From Eutreptiella sp. 'Long Island Sound 2002' (lineage: Eukaryota > Euglenozoa > Euglenophyceae > Eutreptiales > Eutreptiaceae), in assembly GCA_964036045.1 (NCBI GenBank), contig OZ038379.1, positions 120,343,206 through 120,407,205 on the forward strand: 64,000 nucleotides of DNA, given 5' to 3'. Position 1 is the stretch's first letter, and the number at the start of each line of letters is the position of its first letter. Below the pieces are notes generated by a model. The model made no database searches and had not been told where the DNA came from. It saw only the letters and a program-made list of their open reading frames with translations. Positions 22,862 through 32,530 of this stretch are shown in pieces. The translations under genes were made by a program, and so were the position numbers.

Positions 22862-25363
22862 ATGGATCCAGGAAGAGTGGACGCCGAGGTGAACCCAGCG
22901 CCAGCGCCAGAGACACCGGCAAGGCCGGCGCCTGACGCTGTACCTTCGGTGGAGCCCTTACATGGGCCAATGGATACGGCGGAGGACTCCTTGGATGGCC
23001 TCCAGACGGCCTTTGGGGCCCTGTCGGTGAAGGAAATGGTCTCTCAACCTCAGCCTGTGAAGAGGAAGAGAGGAAACGAGAGCGAGAAGGATGCTGGAGA
23101 AGGAGCAGACGAAGGAGAGGAGCAAGGGCAAGACCCGACGGACGTCCCTACCTTCGAAGGCGCACCAAGCGCTTCTGGCCTCCAAGCATCACCCTCTCCC
23201 ATAACCACCACACACCCAGCCGCCGCTACATCCACTTCCACAACCAACCAGCCTATGGCAGAGGGCACAGGCTTTACTGGCATGCCTCACTACCCCGCCT
23301 ATGGCATGGGCCCACCTACCACTGCGCTCCTTGAGGCAACTACTGCCAGTGAGCCGGTGGCTTCCAGCTCTGCGCCGCGTTGGTATGCGGCTGACCATCC
23401 CCATCCACTCCACGCCACTGGAACCTACATGGAAGTTCCTGGGTATGCTCCTGGGTGTGCACCTGGGTATGCACCCCTGAGTGGGTTGAGGAGAGGACCA
23501 GAGTCACTGGGAGGCAGGAGTAGAGGATCGGGAAGATCCTCCAACAGGTCCCTGACGCGGTCGGAGATCGATGAGGTGCTCCGAGGAGCCACTTCGCAAA
23601 TCGTGAGTGACCTCACGCAGGAGATCAGGGAGAAACTGCAGCCCCTGATGATCCCGTCCCATGCGTCACCTACGACAGTGGGAATGTCACCCCACCGAGT
23701 ACAGGCTAACCACCTGGCGGCAGGGTTGACGAATACCCTGGGGAGCCTGAGGAGCCGACCGATGCCGACTCCTGCAGCGGTACCAAGAAGCCCATTCGTC
23801 CCGAGGACAGCCCAGCCGCCCTACAGTCACGTGACGAACTCGACGAGGGCCGAGCTGGACCGGCTGGGGCTTACAGCCCTAAGGGCTATGGTGGACGTGG
23901 AGCCTTATGGCTCCAGTGATCTAGGCGGAGACCCCTCCGATGATGGGCCGCCTTCGATGACTTCTTCTTCGCCATCGGATGACGAAGACCCTGAGGACCC
24001 CGAGGACCCCAAGGGTAAGAAGAAGAAGAAGAAGAAGAAGAAGACCCGACGCCCTGAAGGACGCCGAGCTCAGGAGGCGAAGGCTATCGCCACCTCCAAG
24101 ATTGTGGTGAACCTGCCTGAATTCACAGGCAAGGACCTCAGCGAGTTCGCTGAGAACTTTGGCCGGTTTCTACGACTGACCGGCCAAACCCACGCGAGTG
24201 GGCGAGTGAAGTGCGACCTGCTCCTGCAGTGCTGCAAGACGAAGTACCTGGAGAAGCAGGTCAGGCAGATCGTCACCAACTCCGCCACCTTTGCCGACGT
24301 GTTGGTTGCCCTAGAGAGGCAGTACCCAACCTACGAGACCGACCTCTCTATCAGGGCCGAGATCCAGAACCTGCCCGTGCTGCCGAACAACCCCAAACCC
24401 GGCAGGGTCTCCGAGCTGTTGGCGGACCTGGACCACTGGGCTGGACGACTGACGCCCGGTTCCTACAGCAGCGACGACCTGCTGTTCTGGTTGTGCTCTA
24501 AGCTCCCCCGTGAGCTATGGGACGAGTGCCGTCTGACGGCTGAGCGCAAGGCTAGATCTCTCCGCTACGAGGATCTATGCGTGCTGCTCCTGGAGATGGC
24601 ACTGGAGAAGGAGAGCGACCAACACCTGAACCTCTACCGTCCTGGTGGTGGAGGTTCTGGAGGCAAAGGGTACCAAGGATCCCGACCTGGGCAGGGGACT
24701 ACCCCCAAACACGCCCACGCCCGCCTAATGGAGAACGTGAAGGAGCTATTCTGGTGTGATGCCAGAGATGAGCAGGGCCACCTGCAGCATGCCTCCGACT
24801 GCGAGCAGCGAGACTGCTTTGTTGTCCAGGGGAAGCAGCAGGAAAAGATCACCGGCGCCAAGGTGAAGATGCCGGATCATTACCGCTGCACCATCACGTG
24901 TGCATTCTGCGGTAAGCGGAAGCACTATGAGGACGAGTGCTACCATAAGCAACGCCTATCGGCGAAGCTTAAGGGGGAAGATCCTGGCAAAAGCTCAGGC
25001 AAAGGTGGAGGCAAGGCCAAAGGCAACGACTCCGGCAAGGGCAAGTCGAAAGGACGTGGTCAAGGTGGTCAAGACAAGGGTCAAGGCGGACGAGGAGGAG
25101 GCGCTAATCGCCAGAACGACAACAAGAACAAGGACAAGAACGGAGGTAACCCCAACCCTAATCCAGGGGGGAACTCCGAGCCCTCTGGAGGGCAGTCTGG
25201 ACCTACCACACGCTCACAGACGCAGGCCCAGCAAGAACAAGGAGCCAAGCGTGAGCATGAAGGTGGTGACGACGGCAACGCCAAGAAGAGAAGCCGTTTC
25301 ATGAGGATGGCCCGCAAATTGCGGAACAAGGGGTTCGAGGTGACCTGTCCCGCGGAGTTCTGA
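22862..25363 (+). CDS. gag: Gag polyprotein of young chromovirus
   Basis: 833 codons from the ATG at 22862. Residues 1-370 are low-complexity, Pro/Ser/Thr-rich and acidic; a Lys run near 380-390 follows. Residues about 405-600 form a helical capsid-type domain shared with old copy A (LPEF, CDLLLQCCKTKYLEKQ, YETDLS). A CCHC zinc knuckle uses Cys680, Cys683, His688 and Cys693 (C-X2-C-X4-H-X4-C), and a Gly/Lys-rich basic tail runs to the UGA at 25361. Gag packages element RNA into cytoplasmic particles. The frame is intact, unlike copy A. Pol follows in the same frame. Confidence 0.95.
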   Translation: MDPGRVDAEVNPAPAPETPARPAPDAVPSVEPLHGPMDTAEDSLDGLQTAFGALSVKEMVSQPQPVKRKRGNESEKDAGEGADEGEEQGQDPTDVPTFEGAPSASGLQASPSPITTTHPAAATSTSTTNQPMAEGTGFTGMPHYPAYGMGPPTTALLEATTASEPVASSSAPRWYAADHPHPLHATGTYMEVPGYAPGCAPGYAPLSGLRRGPESLGGRSRGSGRSSNRSLTRSEIDEVLRGATSQIVSDLTQEIREKLQPLMIPSHASPTTVGMSPHRVQANHLAAGLTNTLGSLRSRPMPTPAAVPRSPFVPRTAQPPYSHVTNSTRAELDRLGLTALRAMVDVEPYGSSDLGGDPSDDGPPSMTSSSPSDDEDPEDPEDPKGKKKKKKKKKTRRPEGRRAQEAKAIATSKIVVNLPEFTGKDLSEFAENFGRFLRLTGQTHASGRVKCDLLLQCCKTKYLEKQVRQIVTNSATFADVLVALERQYPTYETDLSIRAEIQNLPVLPNNPKPGRVSELLADLDHWAGRLTPGSYSSDDLLFWLCSKLPRELWDECRLTAERKARSLRYEDLCVLLLEMALEKESDQHLNLYRPGGGGSGGKGYQGSRPGQGTTPKHAHARLMENVKELFWCDARDEQGHLQHASDCEQRDCFVVQGKQQEKITGAKVKMPDHYRCTITCAFCGKRKHYEDECYHKQRLSAKLKGEDPGKSSGKGGGKAKGNDSGKGKSKGRGQGGQDKGQGGRGGGANRQNDNKNKDKNGGNPNPNPGGNSEPSGGQSGPTTRSQTQAQQEQGAKREHEGGDDGNAKKRSRFMRMARKLRNKGFEVTCPAEF

Positions 25364-25366
25364 CGG
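25361..25366 (+). promoter_or_regulatory. Gag-pol UGA-CGG stop, candidate readthrough signal
   Basis: Gag ends at UGA (25361-25363) followed by CGG, and Pol continues in the same frame with no ATG before the protease DTG. UGA-CGG is a known leaky context in some plant RNA viruses. Copy A keeps the same layout with TAG (21522-21524), so a same-phase stop between gag and pol predates the split of the two lineages. Confidence 0.65.
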
Positions 25367-28300
25367 GGACGCTCTGGTGGCACCCAAGACCTGGTGTTTT
25401 GGGTACGTATCCGACTAGGGGGACGTGAATACCTGGGGGTACTGGATACTGGAGCCACAATATCGATAGTGGCCAAGAAAATTTTACCTTGTGGGAGCCT
25501 GAAGAACACCATGACCACCGCCGCTATACGGATGGGGGATGGACATGTGGTGCACAGCTGCGGGGACTGCGAAGTGGAGGTACCTATGGGCTCCAAGACT
25601 ATCGCCCATCGGTTCTATGTGATGGACACTGATGCCTTCGACTTTGTACTGGGTACTGACTTCTTCGTGCAGCACTCCCAGATACAATCCCTGACGCTGC
25701 AAGCGCCCTACCTCCTGTACGTGGACCACGGCAGTGGCAGAGAGTCTGTGCCACTGGAGCAGTCGGAACATACCTCGAGTTACCTGAGACTATCGAAGGA
25801 GGAGCCCTCGAACATGATGGCGGCCTCCAAAACTGAGGACTACCAACTATTGGGGGAAGTCCTAGACCAAGGTCTGAAGGAGTTGGGTTACTCTCGAGAA
25901 GACCTAAGTGTGGAACTGTTCGCCAGCGACAAGCAGCATGTACTGGACCTATACTGCAGCAAGGGGAAGAACTGCAGCTACAAATTTTACTGGCCCTCTT
26001 TCGGGATGGCCTACGGGAACCCCAGATTCAGTGAACTGGGGAAGGTGCTGACCAAGGTGGCCTTGGAACGTTCCCGTATGGTCCTGTGTTCCCCCGATTG
26101 GGGAGCCCATGGGGGCAATGAGTACTGGCGAACCCTCCTTGACAAGCTGACTATCAGCTCTGTGCGGTTACCTGATGAGGCCATCTACGTGCCTCTGGGA
26201 CGCAAGACGCCCATTGGGAAGCCCGGATGGGGGAGTATGCTCAGCGTGGTGGACGGAAGTCTTACCACCATTCCCTGGGAAGACCTGGACCCTACTCTGG
26301 TCCAGGCTATACAACGAGAAAGCGATGGACTCGCCTTGGGTGACTTGAAGGATCGCCTACGACCTCAAGATTCGGTTGAAACTATACCCGGAGGAGATGA
26401 GTACGTCGTGACTGACACCAACGCCCCCAACTCTCCCTGTCATGTACCTGTTCCTGATGGAGTCTCTGAGTGTGGACTATCTGAGCTACCTAGCTCTATC
26501 CACTCAGACGACGAAACTGAGCACGACGCCTTCTTCGTGCAGACTGCGGTGGAAGAAGTGGAGAACGCCGAGTACGTCGCCCCACTCAAACCCCTACTCT
26601 CCATGAGGGTGGAAGACCCCGTGGATGAAGAGCTGGACCCTCGATCCAGGCTCAGGGAGTATGTGGATTCCAAGAGGAAGTTGGTGGCGAAAAAGCTATG
26701 CTACGCGAAGCCTACCCGCAGCTCGTGGCCACTGAAGCAAGGACGTATGGGAGACCTATCCCAACTGAAGGAGGACCTCGAACAGAAGATCACCACCTGG
26801 CAAAGGGAGGTCGATCTCAAGCTCATGAAGAGCGTATGGGGTGCCCATGTGAGGACCCCAGAAGAGGACGACCTCTCGGAGGAATGTGTATGTGAACCCC
26901 CTAAAGCGTGCCTATGTTGCCATCGTCCACCGGAGATGGTTGAGCAAGACCTTCTGTATGCCTACCAAGGGCTGAAGGATGCTACCGCGGGCGAAGAGTC
27001 GGTGGAGGACCACCTCCCGACGTCTATTCAAGGGGCAAGCAACTTACACTCCGACGAGGACATGGAGGACAAGATCAAGGTACTGGACCCGCGGGTACAA
27101 AAGCTGATAAGGACCTATCTGGAGGTGTTCGGAGAACTACCCCCTCCAGCCTCATGCGACAAGCTGGTACAGATGGACCTCAAGCTGAAACCCGAGTTCG
27201 TGGGTCACAAGATCCGGAGGAGACCCTATCCAGCTCCTAAAGAGCAGGCCGACGAGATTGAGCGACAGATACAAGAATGTATCGACGCTGGCCTAGTCCT
27301 GGAGTACAAGGATGGGGACTACCCCCTACACTGCAGCCCCTGTTTCCTGGTGGCTAAACCTGGGTCTACAGCCAAACGGCTGGTAGTGGACTATGGAGAG
27401 CTGAACAAGAAGACGCTGAACCACTCAGGGTCCATTCCCAATATGGAGTCTACCCTGGAGAAGATAGCCTCCTGTCGCTACAAGACCAAGATGGACAAGC
27501 GAAGTGGATTCTGGCAAGTGGACCTGACGCCCAACGCGCAGGAACTACTGGCCTTCATCACCCCTCAGGGGAGGGTATTCAAGTGGAAGGTCATGCCATT
27601 CGGCGTGGCTAACGCCCCCGCTCTGTTCCAAGAGCTGATGAACAAGATCTTGTCCATCCTACGAAGGAGACCTAAGGTGCAGGAGCTCATTTCCCGTGGG
27701 GCCCAGATGGAGGCTCACATCGACGATGTATGCCTCGGGACCAATACCCAGGAGGATCACCTAATCCTCTTGGGTGAGTTCTTTGCGGTCTGCCAGGAGA
27801 ACCACACACGACTCAAGCTGGAGAAGTGTGAGTTCATGCAGGAGGCCATGCAGTACCTGGGGTTTGACGTTGGCTATGGGTGGTGGACCCCAGCGGCCTC
27901 TAAGGCCAAACCCCTGATGGATGCCAAGGTACGACACGAAGACCCCAAGAAAGGACTTCATGATGTACGCAGTTTCATTGGGGCGTGCAACTTCTATCGC
28001 CGCCACATCAAAAACTTCACCTACACCAGCGCGGTACTGACTGACTTGATCAAGAAGAGTACTACTTGGCGCTGGGGCCCACAAGAGCAACAAGCGTTTG
28101 ACGAGCTCAAAGACAAGGTAGCCAACGCTAAGTGCTTGGGCGTGCCTAGGGCACAAGGGGAGATTATCCTGGTGACCGACGCCAGCAATGTGGGCGGTGG
28201 TGGAACGTTGTTCCAATGGCAAGCACTAGAGAAGGAGGAGTTCGACTCGGCCATTTCCCAATGGGGGACGGAAGGTCTCAACCGAGATGGAACCCTCAAG

Positions 28301-30256
28301 CACAGCTACCCTGACGACAAGTGGGTCCTAGTACCTCTGGGCCACTGGAACTGGAAGTGGAACCAGGCCAGGGGGAACTACTCCACCTATGAGCAGGAAC
28401 TGCTCGCGGGTATGCTGGTGCTATCCTCACAAGCACGACTGTTGGGGAGTAACCCTGTGGTCTGGCTATGCGACCAAGAACCGGTCCGCAGTTTCCAGAA
28501 GGGCCCCCCACCTGAGAAGGCCAAGCTACGTCGCTGGTGGACCTACCTCAGTCAACTACGGCTGACGGTACACCATATCCAGGGGGTGAAGAACGAGTGT
28601 GCCGACTACATCAGCCGCAACAACTTCGACGCCCTGATTGGTGCCCGGTCTGAAGCGCTGGCTAAGGAAGCGTTCAGCCGTATGGACGTACACCTGGACC
28701 TGAACATGACCATGATACGCCCCCTGGATGGACTCCAACAATCGGAGTACCTACAGGAGTTTGGGGATATCTACCGGCGCCTGGAGAAACGCCTTGAACC
28801 CCTCCTGGTCAACCAAGACCAGTGGAAGCGGGACAAGAGCTACCTCTGGCACGAGGACCGCATCGTGGTGCCTAGTGACCGAGTCCCAGCGCTGCTGAAG
28901 TGGACCCATGAGTCCAGTGGTCATGTGGGTGCGGACCGTACCCTGAGGCTGTTCAAGCAGTGGTTCCACACTACGTGGACTGACGACCAGCTGCGGAAGA
29001 CGCTCCTGCCTATCGTGGACAAGTGCCCGTGCAGGTCCTGTAAACCAGGGGATATCAGGGACAGAGGTCTCTACTCGACCCTGCCCATCCCTCACTGTGC
29101 TAACAGTGTCCTATACGTGGACTACACGGAGATGCCGAAGTTCGGGGGCTATGACTTCGCCCTCGTGGTAACCTGTGGGTTGACCAGGTTTACCAGGGTG
29201 TTCCCATGTACCAAGCACATTACCGGAGAGGAGACTATCAAGATACTCCTGGAGGAGTGGTTTTGTGTCTATGGGGCGCCCAAGGAGATCAACTCCGATG
29301 AGGACGTACGAGTACGCTCAGATACTGGCTGGTACAAGAGGGTCCTGAGGTCCCTCAATGTCCAGGTGTCTACGGGGATTCCCTACTCTCACACGAGCAA
29401 CCCCCTATGTGAGCGACAGATTCGTGTCCTGAAGGAGAACGTCAGGATATGGTGCAAAACTGAACGCACCAGAGACTGGGTGAGACTACTCCCCGTCATA
29501 TCCTTGATGATGAACTCCCAAGAGAGTTCAGCTACTGGCTACTCGCTACATGCCCCCTATCCAGAGGACACCCATTCTTCTGTGGGTGAGTGGGTCCAAG
29601 AGCAACAAGCGAAGGTGGACAAGGCCAAGGCTATGCTCCAGAGAGTGAGGGAGCGTCAGTGGAACAAGAAGAACAAGCACCGAGTACCGGCCACCTACCA
29701 AGAGGGGGACTGGGTGCTGGTGCACCACAGCCGACTACCCGCCTGGCCTCGCTCTACCAGCGATGACCCATACTTCGGGCCGTACAAGATTCTATCTGTG
29801 GATGGTCACCGCATCACGGTGCGGTGTTCTCCCCGTCTAGGGGGGACCCTGGTGTGCGCCGCTCAACACCTGAAGCGCTACCATGATCCTGAAGACCTCT
29901 GTGGGGAGGAGTGGGAGCTGAACGACGAGGAAATCGCCGCTCTGGACCTACAAGGGGCTGCCAGCCCTATGGAAGTTGAAGGTGAACTCCCCGACATGAA
30001 CGCCGAGGAGATGGCTAAGGAGGGCTTCTACCTGGTGAAGTCTGTCCTACGCCACCGCTATCGCCAGGGTTGGCGCTTCCTCACCCTCTGGGAAGGGTTT
30101 GGAGTCGAAGAGGCCACCTGGGAGCCCTTCTCTGCATTTGTTCTACCTGAGGGACGCCTAAACTCAGTTCTGGTTGACTACTTGTCCCAGAACAACCTTG
30201 GTGAGTTGTTGAGGCTCGCTGAGACGCTTGCCTCCAAGAATAAATCTAGGGACTGA
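25364..30256 (+). CDS. pol: Pol polyprotein: protease, methyltransferase-like block, RT, RNase H, integrase, chromodomain
   Basis: Numbering from 25394. Aspartic protease LDTGATISIVA at about 16-26. A Dam-like block at about 173-270: ELFAS, AYGNPRFSEL, CSPDW. An acidic linker runs to about 560. RT has VDYGELNKK, FGVANAPALFQ and HIDD (775-778). RNase H has Asp929 in TDAS, YEQELLAG and CDQEPV. Integrase has an H-X4-H...C-X2-C finger, Asp1243, Asp1302 and Glu1340 (D,D-X37-E), then a PYFGPY module. The C-terminal chromodomain has Y-LVKSVL-HR, GWRFLTLWEGF and ATWEP. It copies element RNA and integrates it, the chromodomain biasing targets to marked chromatin. The frame is intact; expression probably needs stop readthrough. 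Confidence 0.95.
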   Translation, partial: RGRSGGTQDLVFWVRIRLGGREYLGVLDTGATISIVAKKILPCGSLKNTMTTAAIRMGDGHVVHSCGDCEVEVPMGSKTIAHRFYVMDTDAFDFVLGTDFFVQHSQIQSLTLQAPYLLYVDHGSGRESVPLEQSEHTSSYLRLSKEEPSNMMAASKTEDYQLLGEVLDQGLKELGYSREDLSVELFASDKQHVLDLYCSKGKNCSYKFYWPSFGMAYGNPRFSELGKVLTKVALERSRMVLCSPDWGAHGGNEYWRTLLDKLTISSVRLPDEAIYVPLGRKTPIGKPGWGSMLSVVDGSLTTIPWEDLDPTLVQAIQRESDGLALGDLKDRLRPQDSVETIPGGDEYVVTDTNAPNSPCHVPVPDGVSECGLSELPSSIHSDDETEHDAFFVQTAVEEVENAEYVAPLKPLLSMRVEDPVDEELDPRSRLREYVDSKRKLVAKKLCYAKPTRSSWPLKQGRMGDLSQLKEDLEQKITTWQREVDLKLMKSVWGAHVRTPEEDDLSEECVCEPPKACLCCHRPPEMVEQDLLYAYQGLKDATAGEESVEDHLPTSIQGASNLHSDEDMEDKIKVLDPRVQKLIRTYLEVFGELPPPASCDKLVQMDLKLKPEFVGHKIRRRPYPAPKEQADEIERQIQECIDAGLVLEYKDGDYPLHCSPCFLVAKPGSTAKRLVVDYGELNKKTLNHSGSIPNMESTLEKIASCRYKTKMDKRSGFWQVDLTPNAQELLAFITPQGRVFKWKVMPFGVANAPALFQELMNKILSILRRRPKVQELISRGAQMEAHIDDVCLGTNTQEDHLILLGEFFAVCQENHTRLKLEKCEFMQEAMQYLGFDVGYGWWTPAASKAKPLMDAKVRHEDPKKGLHDVRSFIGACNFYRRHIKNFTYTSAVLTDLIKKSTTWRWGPQEQQAFDELKDKVANAKCLGVPRAQGEIILVTDASNVGGGGTLFQWQALEKEEFDSAISQWGTEGLNRDGTLKHSYPDDKWVLVPLGHWNWKWNQARGNYSTYEQELLAGMLVLSSQARLLGSNPVVWLCDQEPVRSFQKGPPPEKAKLRRWWTYLSQLRLTVHHIQGVKNECADYISRNNFDALIGARSEALAKEAFSRMDVHLDLNMTMIRPLDGLQQSEYLQEFGDIYRRLEKRLEPLLVNQDQWKRDKSYLWHEDRIVVPSDRVPALLKWTHESSGHVGADRTLRLFKQWFHTTWTDDQLRKTLLPIVDKCPCRSCKPGDIRDRGLYSTLPIPHCANSVLYVDYTEMPKFGGYDFALVVTCGLTRFTRVFPCTKHITGEETIKILLEEWFCVYGAPKEINSDEDVRVRSDTGWYKRVLRSLNVQVSTGIPYSHTSNPLCERQIRVLKENVRIWCKTERTRDWVRLLPVISLMMNSQESSATGYSLHAPYPEDTHSSVGEWVQEQQAKVDKAKAMLQRVRERQWNKKNKHRVPATYQEGDWVLVHHSRLPAWPRSTSDDPYFGPYKILSVDGHRITVRCSPRLGGTLVCAAQHLKRYHDPEDLCGEEWELNDEEIAALDLQGAASPMEVEGELPDMNAEEMAKEGFYLVKSVLRHRYRQGWRFLTLWEGFGVEEATWEPFSAFVLPEGRLNSVLVDYLSQNNLGELLRLAETLASKNKSRD

Positions 30257-30423
30257 ACCTTACCCTTACCTGCCAAAGCGTATGTGTGAGTGTGCTAGTC
30301 CTAAGGTCCTGAGAGCAAGCCGCAGAAGTGGTGTCCTAATTATACCCAAGTCTGCGCCCTTGCTGAACCTGGAGGGTTGGCTTATTGATGCCACGGGGTA
30401 CGCCCCGGGTCTCCCCTCCCCTA

Positions 30424-30448
30424 TGCGCCCAATTTCTGTGCTGGCGCA
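30424..30448 (+). other. Conserved hairpin 1 of 3' tract
   Basis: TGCGCC (30424-30429) pairs with GGCGCA (30443-30448) around the 13-nt loop CAATTTCTGTGCT. Copies A (38354-38378) and B (45608-45632) have GGCGCC/GGCGCC, so the outermost pair changed on both sides. The loop is nearly invariant. Confidence 0.6.
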
Positions 30449-31205
30449 AAACCTTGGGGGAATACCCAGAGTGTTAATCCAGGTATTGTTTTCCCTACCT
30501 ACCTGTCTACTACAGGGAGGGGTGGCCAAAAGCTATGAAGGCATGCAAAACGCCTGTTTGCTATGTGGCCAAAAACACTAGCCTAACCCACTGTCACAGC
30601 CCACCAACCCAGCTAAAATTGCAGGAAAAGGGTGGGACAGTGACACGCCCCCTACAGGTCCTACACACCCTACAGTGGCACCATCCTGGTGGGCGAGCGC
30701 TGGGCAACTGGCTCTGGCCCCCACGCAGGACTACCACTCCTACACGCACACTCTACTTGGCGTTGCGAAGAGGAAGCTCTCGAGGGTCCTAGCGACCCAC
30801 CTGTGAACTGACAAGAGAACACAGCGCTGCTAAGCAACTGTGGCCTCACAGGGGACGCCACAACGCGTTTCCCCTGCAAGGGCTTGGAGGGAAGGAGTGC
30901 TCTCGTGTGCAAGGCGCAGATGTCGATGAAGTCGGACTCCTTGCTCTGCCACAGGCGGAGCGGAGTTACTTGTTTGTGTGATCTGCGCCCCTGTTTAGCA
31001 GGGCATAAAAAAAATGCTGCTGCACCACTCACCCTACCTGCCCACCTGTAAAGCAAAGGCAAATGAAAGGGCGTTTGCGGCGGAGGAACCAAGACACACT
31101 CCAGGTATTATACCCTTCTCAGTGTGCCCTATAATACGCTGTCCGCAAACACGCTGCATGGAGCAGCTACCCTTATCAAGCAAGCAAGCGTTAAGGGACT
31201 CCTCA

Positions 31206-31220
31206 GGTTCTCTTAAAGAA
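31206..31220 (+). other. Conserved hairpin 2 of 3' tract
   Basis: GTTCT and AGAAC pair around CTTAA. Copy A has CGTTCT/AGAACG (39068-39084) with the same loop; copy B has TACGTTCT/AGAACGTA (46340-46360) with loop CGTAA. Confidence 0.55.
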
Positions 31221-32518
31221 CGTACCGAGGAGCCCCTGGGTAGCCTAAACAAGGTTTACCGTGCGCACTTCGCGTGGCCTACCCTTTAATGCGTGTGTGC
31301 ATGCACAAGTATGCACAATCACGTGGGCAAACCTGCCCATCTCGACAACGATCTTGACTCCACCAGGGGGTGGCCCCGCCTGGGCGTACCTACCTTACCT
31401 ACCGCTGGGAAGTGAAGCAAGGAGAGAAAACAAGAAAGGCGCACGCGAAGAACGTTGCTATGCATTTGTGTGTATGACTAATCACCCTGATCTGACCGCT
31501 AATCATCTGCAATCTTTCTAATCAATCCCTCTAACGCGTCCTATCGTGGTTATCGGTGTTAACGCTGCTACACGACTCGTTCACGGAGACACGAGACGAG
31601 CAATGTGTATGCGGCATGCAAGACGAGCATACCTGTAGTTTATACCTGATTCATTGAAGTCTTCTCAATTGATTTTCGAATTCTTGAATTTTTGAAGCTT
31701 CTATTAGTGTGGGTGGAATTTGTATGTTTGTTTATTAATGTGTGTCTCGTCATTTTCAAGACTACGTGATACATACGTTTATAATTCCATTATTTTTCCA
31801 TTTTCCGGCGCTTCGCTAGGAGCCGCTCCTGCGCGCCGCCATTTTGGACGTATGAATTTTTGGATTCAAAAAATCCAAAGATGACTATAATTTCTATAAA
31901 AATGTGCTGAAGATGCACAATTGGATTCTGCTCAGGTGTGTCGTTTCAGAAAAATTCTACGCCGTCATTTGACGGATTTTGGTGTCGTCGCTTCGTTTTT
32001 GCGTGGATTCGTCCATAATTCTCCCATTCCTGCCTCTGCAGATACCCACGCGCAGCCTCGCTGAGTAGGCCGTGTTCGGGCCGAAAAGCAGGTGCCTGGA
32101 GAGACTGAGCAGAACCAAGACCCCACCAAGGGGCAAATTAATTTTCTTTCGACTCCCTTCGCCCTAAGACAGGTCACAGGTCGCCAGCAGGTTTACGAGA
32201 ACCCATGCGAGTGTGTATAATGTGTCTTGCGTTTGGGTTGTGTCGACGCTGCGTCTTGGAGGGAGGGATGCATATGCACATGTTTGGCATGCTCCCAATC
32301 TAACCCAACCAAGCCACAGGAGCCCCGGCAGCGCCAAGAGCGCTGAGTCTTCTGTAGGAAACTGTACAATCAGAGCAGCAAAAGGACGCCAGCCATGGTG
32401 AGCGCCCATTTTTCAGTGTGAGGGAGACTGTAGGTATTTTAAAGTAGATGTGGAAACCAAGGAAAGGCCAAGAAAAATTCCCTTTTTCCTAAAATGCGAC
32501 AGTGGTGGCCACCACAGC

Positions 32519-32530
32519 ACAAGGGGGGAG
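32519..32530 (+). promoter_or_regulatory. Polypurine tract
   Basis: CAAGGGGGGAG directly precedes and overlaps the 3' LTR start, the expected site for plus-strand priming. Equivalent purine runs precede the old LTRs at 40568-40575 and 47811-47818. Confidence 0.75.

Larger units (their letters stand above)
30257..32518 (+). other. Long 3' noncoding tract of young chromovirus
   Basis: About 2.3 kb without a convincing ORF separate pol from the polypurine tract. Blocks of it recur, in order, after pol in old copies A (37739-40574) and B (44972-47817): the GCGCC...GGCGC hairpin, a CACCTGTAAAGCAAAGGC block, AAGCAAGCAAGC plus a GTTCT/AGAAC hairpin, and CCGTGCGCAC-TTCGCGTGGCC. The right half (31500-32150) is AT-richer and not clearly shared. 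Confidence 0.8.

Noticed and set aside
31830-31860. GCCGCCATTTTGG as a dinoflagellate spliced-leader relic
   Set aside because: Only a short part matches, and the rest of the leader is absent, so it cannot be used to assign the host.
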